A stretch of 64,000 nucleotides of DNA from contig NC_087104.1 of the NCBI RefSeq assembly GCF_963855985.1, positions 9,734,001 to 9,798,000 on the forward strand, given 5' to 3'. The notes under the pieces were generated by a model. The model made no database searches and was not told where the DNA came from. It saw nothing but the letters and a program-made list of their open reading frames with translations. This document shows positions 52,801 to 64,000 of this stretch, piece by piece. The stretch comes from Ostrinia nubilalis (lineage: Eukaryota; Arthropoda; Insecta; Lepidoptera; Crambidae). The translations under genes and the position numbers were made by a program. How positions within the stretch are numbered: position 1 is the first letter of the stretch; each line of letters starts with the position of its first letter.

Positions 52801-53907
52801 CTATGTGTCCTGCCTAAGTTTATTCCACTTAAATAATTGTGGCCTGCGACACATGTAAAAATGTCTGCGCTGACAACCATTGTATATTCAACGTAGCAAA
52901 TCGTCCGTGGTCCTAGCCAACAAAGCTCTTTAATTTAATTTCCCAACAAGTGCTGAACTCAATAGTATTGTTAATTTATCATTCGGCGGAGGGTGGTGAT
53001 GTCGAAGGGTAGTAAGCGTTTTTATATCGGTTCTTTACTGATAGTATGGGGTTTTCGTGGTCTAAGACTAAAATGAACTGGTCAATTTAATTTATTATAC
53101 AACTAATGTTAGAAAAATATACTTGCTGTACAAGACTTATTTGGAATAATGTGGAATAACCATTTATTTAGCTAGTTGTATTATGACGTGACTCTACCTA
53201 TCGAAAAAGATCAACTATAAAGTAAAATGCAAGAAACTATTTAGAGTAGAGTTAAACCAATGAAGAAAATATGCGGCAGATATAAATCTGATTACCATCG
53301 TTGTGGTTAGTAAGATGCATGGAGGTTTGATCTTCCTGTTGCTTTTTTAATTTGGATGGTTTTAGGCAGGCGTCTGGGAGATTAATTTTATGTAGGTAAT
53401 TTTTTTTTCTTAAACAACTTGAAGAAATAAATTATTGAGAAGTAAGTACCAAATCAACAATAGAGAAGATCTGAAAATCTGGAAAGTAAAAAAATTGGGA
53501 AATAATACAATATTAATATTTCTACCTACTCTAATGTCAATAAGCAGAAAGAACAATTTTGATCTTATTCAAAGTCCTCCTGACTGAAAGCAGAGTGGTG
53601 AGCAAAGAAAAATTAAACTTCTCACGATTAGACGCTTTTGCAACGCCAACTCAACAATAAGTAAATTAAAATAAAGTTCAGCAATGAACGCGGTAATGCG
53701 GCTGGGTAATAGATCTGGCGGCCATGGATCACCCGGGTCTAAACGGGTCCCGGGGGGAGGGATCATCAATCAGCCCGGAGCGATTACTGGGCGCGTGCCC
53801 CGAGTTAGGGGATAGAGCGGTTTGTATTTAGTGTTGTTAAAAAAGATATAGCAACAGCTGATTTAACTCTTAAATGTTGTCAGAAGTCCCGAATACTTCG
53901 CATTATA
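52801..53907. other. Intergenic; GC-rich patch at 53690-53820
   Basis: No gene is seen. The patch with ACCCGGGTCTAAACGGGTCC stands out in base composition but I do not recognise it. Confidence 0.45.
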
Positions 53908-54142
53908 CAGGGTATTTTTTATACTTGATCAAACGAAAAGGGGTAATTCTACTGTTCAAATGCAACTACTTTTCGTTCAGGGACCAATATCAAATTCATA
54001 AAAATAAAATTCATATTGCCATACTAAATGACTGATATTGTAATTTTTTTAATATTGGCACTTCAGTCTCTGGGGTAAAGTTGTTGTATTTGAGCGGTAG
54101 AATCAACCCTTTTCGTTTGAACAATATAAAAATAGTACACTG
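53908..54142. mobile_element. Mariner-type MITE
   Basis: TA duplications flank inverted ends of about 50 bp: CAGGGTATTTTTTATAC and ACGAAAAGGGG at left, with CCCTTTTCGTTTGAAC and TAGTACACTG mirrored at right. It is 235 bp and noncoding. Confidence 0.75.
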
Positions 54143-54554
54143 TATAGTAAGGTATACGTAAAAAGTCAGAAAGGTGGTAGAGTGGACCTCAAGCTCTACT
54201 GGTGGTAAAGAGAAAAGGAATAAATTAATTGTTTGTAACATCCTTCAAAGTTGACTTATTAATGCAGTTTTCAGTTATCTGTGCTTCATGAAACGGATCC
54301 ATTTAGGTATTTAACCATTTTTTAGGGTAACCATTTGCATTCAATACACTATATACCCATCTAGGTTCATCATTAGGTGAAGAGAACAATGGAAATCAAT
54401 GACTGACGTCAATAAATACATGTCTACATGTAATGGTCTATTCAGACACTATAACTAATCTATCATAATTAATAGGTATTATGCGAAATTCTGTTTGTTT
54501 GTTTCCGTTACAACAGTTCTGTGATTAAATTCGGTTACCATGCCCATTTTTGGG

Positions 54555-54803
54555 GTTCCGTAGCCAAATGGCTACAAAACGGAACCCTTAAAGATTTGTT
54601 ATGTTTATAAAAGCGAAAGGTCACTGACTCACTCACTCACTCATCACGAAATCTCAAAAACTACAAGTGCTAGGAGTCTCAAATTTTGCATGGGGGTCCA
54701 TTTAGAAAGTAGGTGCTCACTAAGATGGGATTTTGTAAAATTCAACCCCTTAGGGGGTAAAACGGGATCCACGCGTACAAGGTCGCGGGCGGCCGCTAGT
54801 AAG
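54555..54803 (+). mobile_element. Helitron-like end fragment
   Basis: GGGTTCCGTAGCCAAATGGC is followed by CACTGACTCACTCACTCA, ending GGATCCACGCGTACAAGG, TCGCGGGC and CTAGT. Such ends (short GC hairpin then CTAGT) are typical of lepidopteran Helitron-related repeats; I infer the class. Confidence 0.5.
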
Positions 54804-57430
54804 TATGCATGTTTAAATCTGTCCGTACATGGTAGATAGTAATACTATGAAGTAAGTACACTTATGAGATGGTTTTGGGAAAAACCATTTGGCAGGTTTG
54901 CAGCAGATGATGGAATGGTCTAACTTCTTACAGTACTTCTCTTAATGGCTAAATGGGCTTAAGAACATTTTGGAATTTAAAATAGTGATTTTAAAGTAGA
55001 ATGTAAGTTAACAAAAATGTTGTCAAATTCAAATTAGTTAATTTGTGGCGTACGAATTTTGTGTCACACCAAAACATACGTGAAGCTACGGGTAGAAAGA
55101 ATCAAGTACCTACCTATTTAAAATATTATGTAGATTTAGTTAAGCTTAAAAACTAGTATTTTTCTGAGAATACTACTTTTGAAGGTTAACAGTTTTTACT
55201 GTGGTTTTTCTATAAATAAAAATAGAAATGCCTAGGTATTTTTTAACCCTACCTACTAACGAAGGTGTCGAAGACACCTTCTAAAATTAGGTATAAAACA
55301 TGACATAATGATAAAACATTCAAAGTAGAGTCAGTGGTACTTAGCTTACAATAATATAATTTTTTTATCCTACCTTCCGACCCTTTTATTTTAATTGCTA
55401 CAACTTAAACTTAACTGTAAAAAGTCACTTTTAGCCTCCAAGTTTCATACTTAAGTTGCAACCACAGTGCAAAAAACTGATCTGTGAAAACGCTCTTCTC
55501 TCTTACCCAGTACCGTAGCCGAGCACTTGCACTGTTCGACAACCGATTGATCTGCCGCCCCGTATTAATTGCTGTTGTCTGCTCCACCTAGCAATACATG
55601 CCTTTGTTTTATGCTGAATCTGGAAAGTACTGGAGAGAGAATCCATAGCTGGAAAATCGTTTAAATTATTTTGTTAATGAAAATCCAAGATAGTTATCAA
55701 AAATCAAGGAAGCTTATCATCGTCTTGTAAAGCAAAATGTTTAAAATTCAAGCATAGAGTCAATTCCTCTCGTTCCCACCGCTGCAACTCTTGTGTAACC
55801 AGGATCTACAGCTTAACCGCCAATAAAAACCCAACCAGTGAAGTCAAGTTTTTCCCGCGGGAAAGTAAAAACAGTCATTGGACCCGCAACGAAATTAATC
55901 AGAAGAACATCAAATGCAAAGCGGATAATAAAACAAAGGGAAATTTTAGGCTTAGTTCCTTTCAAAAACTGGGTCTTAGTTGTGACTTCAACCTGTCACA
56001 AAAGATGAAGTAAAATTGAATTAGGATTTAGGACCAATCACAGATTTGAATTCTTAACTGGAGAGTCTTGCGTTGTTGATCCGAGAAAAACTTTAAAAAT
56101 ATGATTTTCGTAATAAGTATTAATAACTTTTACCCTCAGATCATAGAAAGAGAATAGATATGAAGTCGCGCGTAACTACAACGAGAACCAGTGTCCCCAC
56201 ATTTCCCCCACCACAGCTCCCACACACACATTCAACTGTGTAAAAACAAAGCGACTGAGAGTCTACGACAACATGTGCAACCGGCTTAAAAGTGCTGTGA
56301 TTGGCCAGAAGGCGTGCCTTATGGCCAATCAATGGCCGCGTGACGTGACGCACACTTTGAAAACGCTAGTGAGAGAACAAAGATAAAATGGAGTCGACAA
56401 GATATCGATACTTTAAATCGCTAGGGGCAAGGTCGAAACTGGTTTCACAAAATGCTTATGTATGAAAACCTTTTTATTATTATATGTTATTATTAAATAC
56501 TATCACGCATTTACTTTTTAATTATGGCGATCTGCGTACCGCATTTAAGTTTATCAAAAATAATGCCTATAATGGCTTTCAACTAGCTCTTATAGTAATT
56601 ACATAGTTGACAGTTACTAATTACTTCTACTGTTATTATTTTTTTTTGTAAAATCTTATAATCGCAAGTAACACATCATTTTTTTATTTAAAATTACAAA
56701 ATAGAAAATTATAATTTACTTCTATTTATCGATAATAGGAAACCGCATTAGAACACGAGCACGGCACTATGTTACGACCCGGCACATGCGGCCGTACTGT
56801 GCATTTTCACACGACACTGGATATCGGAAGAAATTAAATACATTGCGCAGTAGTTGAGCATGACATAAAGTGGTTGCTAACTAAATCGTCAATGTACAAG
56901 TGTGTTAGAATTTTTATCACCACTGATTTCGATATCGCAGTAACTGTTACGGCACTGAATTCTTTCGTAAAAATGTTTAGTTTTTTTTTATTTATAAGCA
57001 AAATACCAATGGATTTGCAATACTTACATGTAGTAAATGACTCCATTGTTCCTGTAGTTCTTCATTTCACTTGCTTTATTGCACGTAACGACGCATTATG
57101 CAAAATATCGGAGAACATTTCCTTAGTACGACTGAATCGCGACTAACCTAGCTACGCGGCTGATGTTCGTTTCTGGGCATATCGCGGAGACACGCGCCAC
57201 GCCCCCGTTTCACATCTATTCCCTTCTATGATCTGAGCTTTTACCTAACATGACCTCCTCCACAAAGTTGATTAATACACCTTGTAATTTTTAAATTGTT
57301 CGCAAAAGCTCTACTAGAGAGCTTCCTACTATTTATTATGTAGAGAGAGTATTTTTTTTTACAATTCGAGTCATCACAGGCTTTTTTTTACACAATAAAC
57401 TGTTATTTATTATTTTCGGGTTCTTGTTAA
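54804..57430. other. Intergenic, no gene seen
   Basis: AT-rich with a GC-richer block at 56130-56400 holding CCAAT and CRE-like sites. A 21-bp hairpin (GAAGGTGTC/GACACCTTC) is at 55261-55281. No supported frame. Confidence 0.45.
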
Positions 57431-57434
57431 TTTT

Positions 57435-57465
57435 TAACCGACTTCAAAAAAGGAGGAGGTTATTA
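57435..57465. mobile_element. Fragment of the ACCGACTTC repeat
   Basis: TTAACCGACTTCAAAAAAGG with GAGGAGGTTAT repeats the start seen at 51308. Confidence 0.5.
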
Positions 57466-57843
57466 AGCTTATTTACAATGTATTTGAGCGGTTACCTAAT
57501 CAAAACTTTATTTATTACGGAAGATATGTAAGCCTTAGATAATCGAATCACCGAAAAGAAATAAAATATGACCTATGTTAACACACTTTTGAAAGATTTC
57601 GAATTGTGTCTCTTCTACCATTTAAAGTTTTCACGTTTTTTAGAAAAACTTCGAATTTTAATGAATGATTTAATCCGTTCTTGAATGAATTAATTATATG
57701 TATTTTCATTATAAATTAACTATTGTGGAGGATTCAGTTGCTTTTTATTATCTTAGAAGGAGTTCACTTTGATTTCAATATTTTTATTAAGTATATTAAA
57801 TCGAATAAATTCAAACCATTTTTATGTAGAGTTCCTGGGACTC

Positions 57844-57959
57844 ATGCCCGTTTTCACCATCAATCCCTAATTTTTAAGTGATATGGTAACACATAATAGG
57901 AATTTTGTGTGGTAACACATAACACTTAAAAATTAGGGTTTTATGATGAAAACGGGCAT
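57844..57959. repeat. Hairpin MITE, about 41-bp arms
   Basis: ATGCCCGTTTTCACCAT and CCCTAATTTTTAAGTG at left are mirrored by CACTTAAAAATTAGGG and ATGATGAAAACGGGCAT at right. Confidence 0.8.
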
Positions 57960-58369
57960 TAGTGCCTTTAAGGATCCCCATTGCAAGCATCAGATTCTCA
58001 TTGCAAACAGCTAATTAGTTAATAATAGGTAAGTAATGTCCCTATTTATTAATATTATTCAGAACAAGCATAAAATAAACATTAAATTGACCAATTAATT
58101 ATACCCAGTTAACTATCTAAAGTTTTTAACTGGACATGTATCTTATTAATCGCTGTCAATTAATCTGAACCAATCACAATCGTCAATAAATCTGTAATTT
58201 TAATCAAACACCCGACACCGGTACATTAACTGGCTCATTAGCGAACTCGATTCGAAGCCGTTAACCGTTTCATGATCGTTATTAATCACCTCTCGGACTC
58301 TGACTCGATTATTTTATCGCTCGAATAAAACAATATAAGCGGCGGGCGGAGCGTATCACACAAATATCA

Positions 58370-58632
58370 GTTTAATATCGCGGGGTTTGATTCGCTGTGA
58401 CGTGGACGCCTTAAGGCGGGGCCTAGCCGCGGAGGGGGCTCGGGCGGTTTCGCTCGCCATACCATTCCGTGCGAGCACCGCCGCCGCTCGTATTTGTCCG
58501 CTCCGCTACTCGTTTTGTATGTTCGTGCGCGTGTGAACGTGTGAGCACGTGCCCCAGTGGCGTATTCGTTCCCTCGTCAACAAAACCGCCAAGATTCGGG
58601 TGAAGAATCGCGAGCCGGTACCGGCGTACGCT
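58370..58632 (+). promoter_or_regulatory. GC-rich promoter and 5' UTR of an unidentified gene
   Basis: Base composition changes sharply from AT-rich to GC-rich (CGGGGCCTAGCCGCGG, GCGAGCACCGCCGCCGC). No TATA box is obvious, as in housekeeping and developmental promoters. It ends at the ATG at 58633. Confidence 0.5.
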
Positions 58633-58680
58633 ATGGCGGACGCCGACCGAGACTCGGACCTCGGCGACGACAGCCCCGTG
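58633..58680 (+). CDS. First coding exon of an unidentified gene
   Basis: The ATG at 58633 opens MADADRDSDLGDDSPV and meets a strong donor GTG/GTGAGT at 58681 in phase 0. The frame is also open upstream to about 58549 without an ATG. An acidic start of this kind, a GC-rich promoter and a first intron longer than 5 kb suggest a regulatory or developmental gene, but I cannot name it. The rest lies right of the window. Confidence 0.5.
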
Positions 58681-58689
58681 GTGAGTCGT

Positions 58690-60350
58690 CGACCTAAGCT
58701 TTGTTTTGCACAGGTTATCGACTGCTTGACAACTATCAGTGTGATATCGGCATAACTCGAGTTATGCCCTTATTCAATGGATCGAAAACAGCAGATATGT
58801 CAGAATATCGCTTTTCAGTGTTAAAGCTTTTCAAGTCCATTCAGTGTCATGGCAGTTTGACTGAAGAAAGTTACTGATGTTGTGGTATTTGTGTGATTTA
58901 ATTTATGAAAGTTTATTTACATTTAACAACACTTTGTAAACAACATGTCCAATTTCTTTGATTCTGTCACAATTTGACATAATTTGAGATGTTGTTTTGG
59001 ACATTTCGATTGTTTGACGCTGAAAAAATGTTTGTTACATCAATTTTTTTCCATAATATTCTATCGTATGTTAAGTTCCTATTTACATACAATATATTTT
59101 ATTTCATAAAACAATACTATCTTACCTCTTTTTAAATTTCTGCATTAATTGTAATTTTACAAATAATATTGTTGAATAATTGACATTCATTGTATTTAGA
59201 GGGTAGATAGATATATTGTTGACTTACGCGCTTTTCAGGTATAGGGTAACCTACCTACATTTTTGTTTTTGTTTATGTATCCAAACTGTCATGTATGTCT
59301 TTATTAGGCATCATTCTTTTATTTTCGTATTCGTAAGTAGTACCTACTTGTAAACTACCTAGTTGTTATTTTTTCATGTGACTTAAGTACACCCTAGCTA
59401 AGGTGGACTAAATGGCCCGTAAGTGCCGTAAGTTATTTTAATTCACATTCCAAATTAACATTTTGATATGAAACTGGCAAAATTCTTATATGATGGTCTA
59501 CTTTTTGATTCAAGTTATTTATTAACTCAGGTTTGAAATTTCTGTAGATATAAGTTAATTTATTTTATACAAAAAAGGCTTTTAAAAGAGTGCAACAATC
59601 AAATATACTAGGTTAGGTAGGATATTTTTCATTGTATTCTTAAAATTAAGAAACAATGGATATAATAGACAATGTCACCCACATTAGAATATTAACTTAA
59701 AAACTTTGTGCTAAAATGGACGCCAATCACAATGCAAACAATAGCCATTAATGACACTAAAGATGCCACCTACTTACCTATTTCTTCATCATAGATATGA
59801 GTGATTGATTTCTATGCTAATTTAGGAAAATTGCATAGGTTTCAGCATGGTGTAATTTATTCGATTTGTTTTGTTTCCAAAATCGTATGTCTATGATAAG
59901 ACAACTACTACTAATGAAGTACGACATTGCCTTACGTAGATTTTATATCGGCACAAATTATGGAACTTGATAGGCGTTATTTGGATGACATGTCACCCGC
60001 ACCATCTTAGAGCGAACACACTATAGGCACACTATAGATCCTACGACTTCCGGTAGCTGTAAAGGCAAGAAAGTCTTTGTAGGTGAATTATAATTTCAAA
60101 ACCTTTTGTCCTGAACTTTCCCGATTTATAAGTTATAATCTACTAGCTCCAATTGAAAGACTAAGTGCACTTCAGTAGCACTGAAACATCAATATGCATA
60201 GTTATTAAAATTTTCTAGCATAAAGAGGCACATCTCAAACTAAATATTTGTTAACAACTTAAAAAAAATCGAATGCAGTTAAAATCTGTATTAAAACTTA
60301 GCATACTTAATGGTAACTAAGTAATGTAAGCTAAGTAAGCTTAATTTTTA
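58690..60350. other. Long first intron, no feature
   Basis: AT-rich; no coding frame and no repeat with clear ends. Confidence 0.5.
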
Positions 60351-60354
60351 GAAA

Positions 60355-60416
60355 TAGCTACCGGGGAAAGCTAAGCTTAACGTTTAGACGTTAAGCTTAG
60401 CTTTCCCCGGTAGCTA
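60355..60416. repeat. Perfect 29-bp-arm palindrome, 4-nt loop
   Basis: TAGCTACCGGGGAAAGC and CTAAGCTTAACGT at left are exactly mirrored at 60388-60416 around TTAG. Confidence 0.95.
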
Positions 60417-60949
60417 GTGCAAATAGGTAAAATCTTTTTATTTAGCTGAGTCAAAGGAAAAAAAATAATGCCAAATAAATTTTTTAGTCATTATTTATTT
60501 GTAAAATTTGTAGTAAGTATTCAGCAAAGTAAACTGTTATCATTAGGCTGAAATACCTACTGTTACACAACCTTATCTACTTATTGTCAGTGTGAAGTGT
60601 AGGTAAATAAACAAACAACTGAATGACGATGACAGACGACAATCACCAAGTGAAGGCGCTGAAATGATGTAAAATGTAACTTATTTAAGTTATTTTGTTT
60701 CAGGGTTTAAAACTGAGTTGTTACTTATGTAATTTCTTAATAATATTACAATATTAAATCAAAATAATTATTTTCTTAGCATATATAGGTACAATTTAAT
60801 TATTTATTTAGTTTTGCGTTAAATTAGGACGTTGTTCACAATTTTACAAATTAATTATCTGTAATATAAATAATTGTAATTAAAATTTAAGGAAAAGGAC
60901 ACTAGATAAATTAATAAAAATAAAAATCAATTCAAAGCGGAACCAAAAG

Positions 60950-61720
60950 CGAAAAACAGCGACAAAATCTTATTTTTTTCAATCCACACGTGTGTTGCCA
61001 GGGTGCGTCGGCGGCTTTGCAATATGGCGCCGATATGATTATTAATAACAAATTCGGGACCCACGAAGCTAACGATTCGGTTTCAAGTTTATTTTATTGA
61101 ATGTGCCAAAGACCCTAACCATGTGTTGGTAGGTTTGACTTGAACATTGTTTATTTAGCGGAACCATTTTGAAGCAATCAGTTGTTTTTGTGAATATTTT
61201 GAGGCCGCCCCGTTTCGTTTTTGTGTGCATCAGTCGGTTGATTTAATGAAATTATTTCGGTTCCTAGCAGTTAGCTCTTGGAATTCTAATGATCTGAAGG
61301 AACTAGATCAGACGACTTTATTATTGCTTACCTGTATAAGACATCGTTAGCGGTTTATTTCGGTCTAGACAGATATAATGCTTGCGTTTGACTCAATCAT
61401 TTATTCAGCGGCGTGTCGGGCTCTGGAGACATCTCACGGGAGGCCAAAGCTCACGCACGATTTATTATCCCTCTCGGCGAATAGAGGGCCACAAATTAAT
61501 TAATCAAATCTAGCTGTCACTCAGTGCACAATCGCGGACTAAACTTAGCTCGGGCTTCCTTTTCCTGTCGACGCCGCGACGTGTCATTAATTGAAATAAT
61601 TGGCGGGGCCTGGGATTTATTTTTTCGCGTTGACAACACAGCGTCGGTTGCCGGTAATTATAATTCAACGTGTGTTTCATTTTAATTTGAAATATTTGAG
61701 CGCGGAGGTGATGATTTCCA
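60950..61720. promoter_or_regulatory. Candidate regulatory block in the intron
   Basis: Composition is more complex and GC-richer than its surroundings, with repeated homeodomain-type TAATTA/ATTAAT cores (e.g. AATTAATTAATCAAATC near 61495, GGTAATTATAATTC near 61655) and no coding frame. This is inferred from texture only. Confidence 0.3.
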
Positions 61721-63486
61721 AGAAATAATGAGCGATATGCCTGTAAGACATAAGTACATTTAAATTTTCTAATATTGGTTTGAAAAACATGAAAAAAACT
61801 TAATTAGTTACAGTAAGTAACAAATATGCATAATTAGTCGTAATTTAAACAAGATGCACTGTGTCTTGTGACCTTTTTCTAACGTGAGTGTGGGGAAAAA
61901 GGCAGTAGCATACGTCACTTTTTTTAAAGCGTTTAAAGATTGTAAAGGTAAGTGGTATAGTGATGCGTAAAGTGTGTGATTGTGTGGGCCCTGTTTAGGG
62001 CAGGTGCCGAACCCTCTCCCTACCTGGGCGCGTGCGCAATCCACACAACATTTTAATAGTTTTTTTTTGGTGACTTGAGTCATTGTGTCTATGCCTTATT
62101 CTTCGTAATTTATTCCGAATGTTTGGTGGACGAATATGTAAGATAAGTGAATATGAATAGCTGAAATAAAAAAAATAGAATCAAAATTGTTAAATTTTGT
62201 AGCGTTAAAGAGTCACATCTCGAAATAAATTTTGAATAACTGGAAAAAATCGAATTGTCTAAGAGTTTTTAGCTAAATAAATATATTAAAGACATTTATT
62301 TGTGCATTCAAAGCGCTGTCACTACTGCATTAGGCCTATTTGATTATTTGATACGAAAGATCCTTTGTTGAACTTCTAAATTTGCATACAAATAAAATGG
62401 CTGACTCGACAAAATTATCTTTGTCGCCCCATCTTACACAGAAATCAAACTCAATGCGTTATCTCTCATTTATATTCAATGTAACTGTCGTAAATAATGG
62501 TATTGACATTCAATATTTATAAAGGAAAGATTGCGTGGGTAAGGTTATGTTGTTCAGCCTGTCACACCGAAGTGTAACGCTCGATTTGATCTCACGTTTT
62601 TTAGGAATAACGTCATAAGTCAAAATCTGAACTCTACTAATCTTTAATTTGATTCTCTATCTATATTTAATTGTATACTATTTGTATGTCATGTATAAAA
62701 CTGAAATTCGAAATCACAGTGAATCAAGTCACAAATAGGCAAATCAAAATTTTATGGACAGTAACTTGACTTCTAAGTTAAATGCAAATTATTGTCAAAT
62801 ATCATGACTAAGTTTGAGGGAACCGAGCCAAACCGGTCTGAAAGGTACAATTGCAACTGAGGTAGAAGTTTTTTCGGCAGACCCAGTCACTATTGTCTTT
62901 GACGAGACCTGGCGATTTCTTTTGTGGCTAACTGTACTTGTAATCCAAGTTGTGGTGTCTCCATCTCATTTGCACTTCAGTCAAGCCAGTATTTTCTTCT
63001 CTGTCATTAAACAATGATAGCACAATTACAGATACCTGTTTGTTGCTAAGGGTAGTTGGCAAATTTTAGGGTGTACCAATAAAAGGGGCCCACATTGCTG
63101 TTGTCACTCAAATTGGCAACGATAAAATTGAACAGTCCAAACTATCTTTGCGTTTTGAAACATAACCTACCTACCTAGGTATCTACCTAATTAAAGTTTT
63201 TTTGGAGTTGATGGCAAAAAGTGGCAAAAAGTCGTAATTTTTTATGCAATCAAGCATTTAAAAAGAACTTTTAATAAAATAATGCCTTCATTTAAGAAAT
63301 ATGACGATATTTGGTAGAGTCACCGATATTCGTAGCGGTGTGACGTGAAGTAAAACTTCTTTATATTGAGCTGATTGTAACAATAGCCCTGTGATCACTG
63401 ATAATTCCGCATCCATCAGATACGCTGCTGTGACCCTATCATGTATTCGCGTACGGTGATGTGTTACTTACTTTTATTGATCCATC
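61721..63486. other. Intron, no feature
   Basis: AT-rich; nothing supported. Confidence 0.5.
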
Positions 63487-63797
63487 TTAGGCTGAGTTGT
63501 ACTACCTAACTTTTACCGTAATTACAACGATAACCGGTGTTTTTGTATGGAGTTAGACAGATTTTTGACGTTTGTTAAAGTTAAAGTAAGATATAGTGCA
63601 ACCATATTGGAATTTAAAGGCAATTTGTGAGGATATCTTTGGCAATTTAATGTAGCGCCATTTACCCTTGATTTGCACCATTTTACATTAACTTTAACAA
63701 ACGTCAAGAGTCTGAAAACTGCATACAGAAACAACGGTTATAGTTATAGGTACAGTAGTTACGGTTAAAGTTAAGGTGATGCAACTCAGTCCTAGCC
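63487..63797. mobile_element. Foldback MITE, about 100-bp imperfect arms
   Basis: AGGCTGAGTTG, ACCTAACTTTTACCGTAA and TTTTGACGTTTGTTAAAG at left are mirrored by CTTTAACAAACGTCAAGAG, GGTTAAAGTTAAGGTG and CAACTCAGTCCT at right. Confidence 0.75.
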
Positions 63798-64000
63798 TCA
63801 AATCAAGCAAAGCTTTTCTGAAATTCATGTTATGTATACTTATAAAGCTCTTGTCTTATTTAATTGGCAATGATGGATGACCAGCACATTGTGGAAGGGT
63901 TACGCAGTTGTCATTTTTGATCAAGGAATTAATTTTGCGTGACAATACTGAATGCTGGTATCGCAATTGCCGAGAGAAAATGTTTCATCATTTATATTTT

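Noticed and set aside
53690..53820. rRNA or horizontally acquired fragment
   Set aside because: GC-rich but no rRNA motif or coding frame I recognise.
56874..57146. 90-residue plus-strand frame
   Set aside because: No family, splice or promoter evidence; codon use looks like AT-rich chance.
61808..62083. 91-residue minus-strand frame
   Set aside because: Isolated in an intron with no homology that I recognise.

Overview
The window is nuclear DNA of a lepidopteran insect (moth or butterfly). Two interrupted, spliced genes with clear animal orthologues lie among repeats typical of Lepidoptera: RTE 3' tails, a tRNA-derived SINE, BEL/Pao, Jockey-like and RNase H-bearing LINEs, hAT, piggyBac and mariner MITEs, and the 'GGGTTCCGTA' and 'ACCGACTTC' repeats. 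There are no operons, Shine-Dalgarno sites or CRISPR arrays.

Layout. (1) 1-1.4 kb: 5' end of a minus-strand BEL/Pao retrotransposon. (2) 1951-8184, plus: the last four coding exons of an FKBP8-type immunophilin (second half of the FKBP domain, TPR exons, C-terminal membrane anchor). The intron after the first TPR exon (2848-7321) holds about 4 kb of tandem copies of that exon. (3) 8.2-14.8 kb: region between convergent genes, with an RTE tail split by a 1.86-kb foldback element carrying a poly-C minisatellite. (4) 14804-38532, minus: a complete 12-exon PIGG gene (GPI ethanolamine-phosphate transferase 2), 1004 codons, all exon phases compatible and one GC-AG intron. Two of its exons are also tandemly amplified in adjacent intron sequence (exon 6 at 23.7-27.9 kb, exon 5 at 28.1-29.15 kb). 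A Jockey-like LINE split by a hAT MITE sits in intron 4. (5) 39.2-45.3 kb: an EN/RT/RNase H LINE of about 5.8 kb inserted in a SINE, with a 14-bp target duplication. (6) 47.1-50.4 kb, plus: a small heat-shock gene of the l(2)efl type, with a noncoding first exon and two coding exons. (7) 50.4-58.4 kb: repeats, hairpins and unassigned DNA. (8) 58.4-64 kb: GC-rich promoter and first coding exon (16 codons) of an unidentified plus-strand gene, followed by a long intron with a candidate regulatory block.

Main observation. Three exons in two neighbouring genes have each become the seed of an intronic tandem array, and each array unit keeps a splice-site boundary. Differences between copies are strongly biased to synonymous positions (by eye 12 synonymous to 1 replacement in one PIGG exon-6 comparison, 5 to 0 in one FKBP8 comparison). 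Either the copies were or are coding, or they descend from the functional exon at different times. This is the part of the window most worth follow-up.
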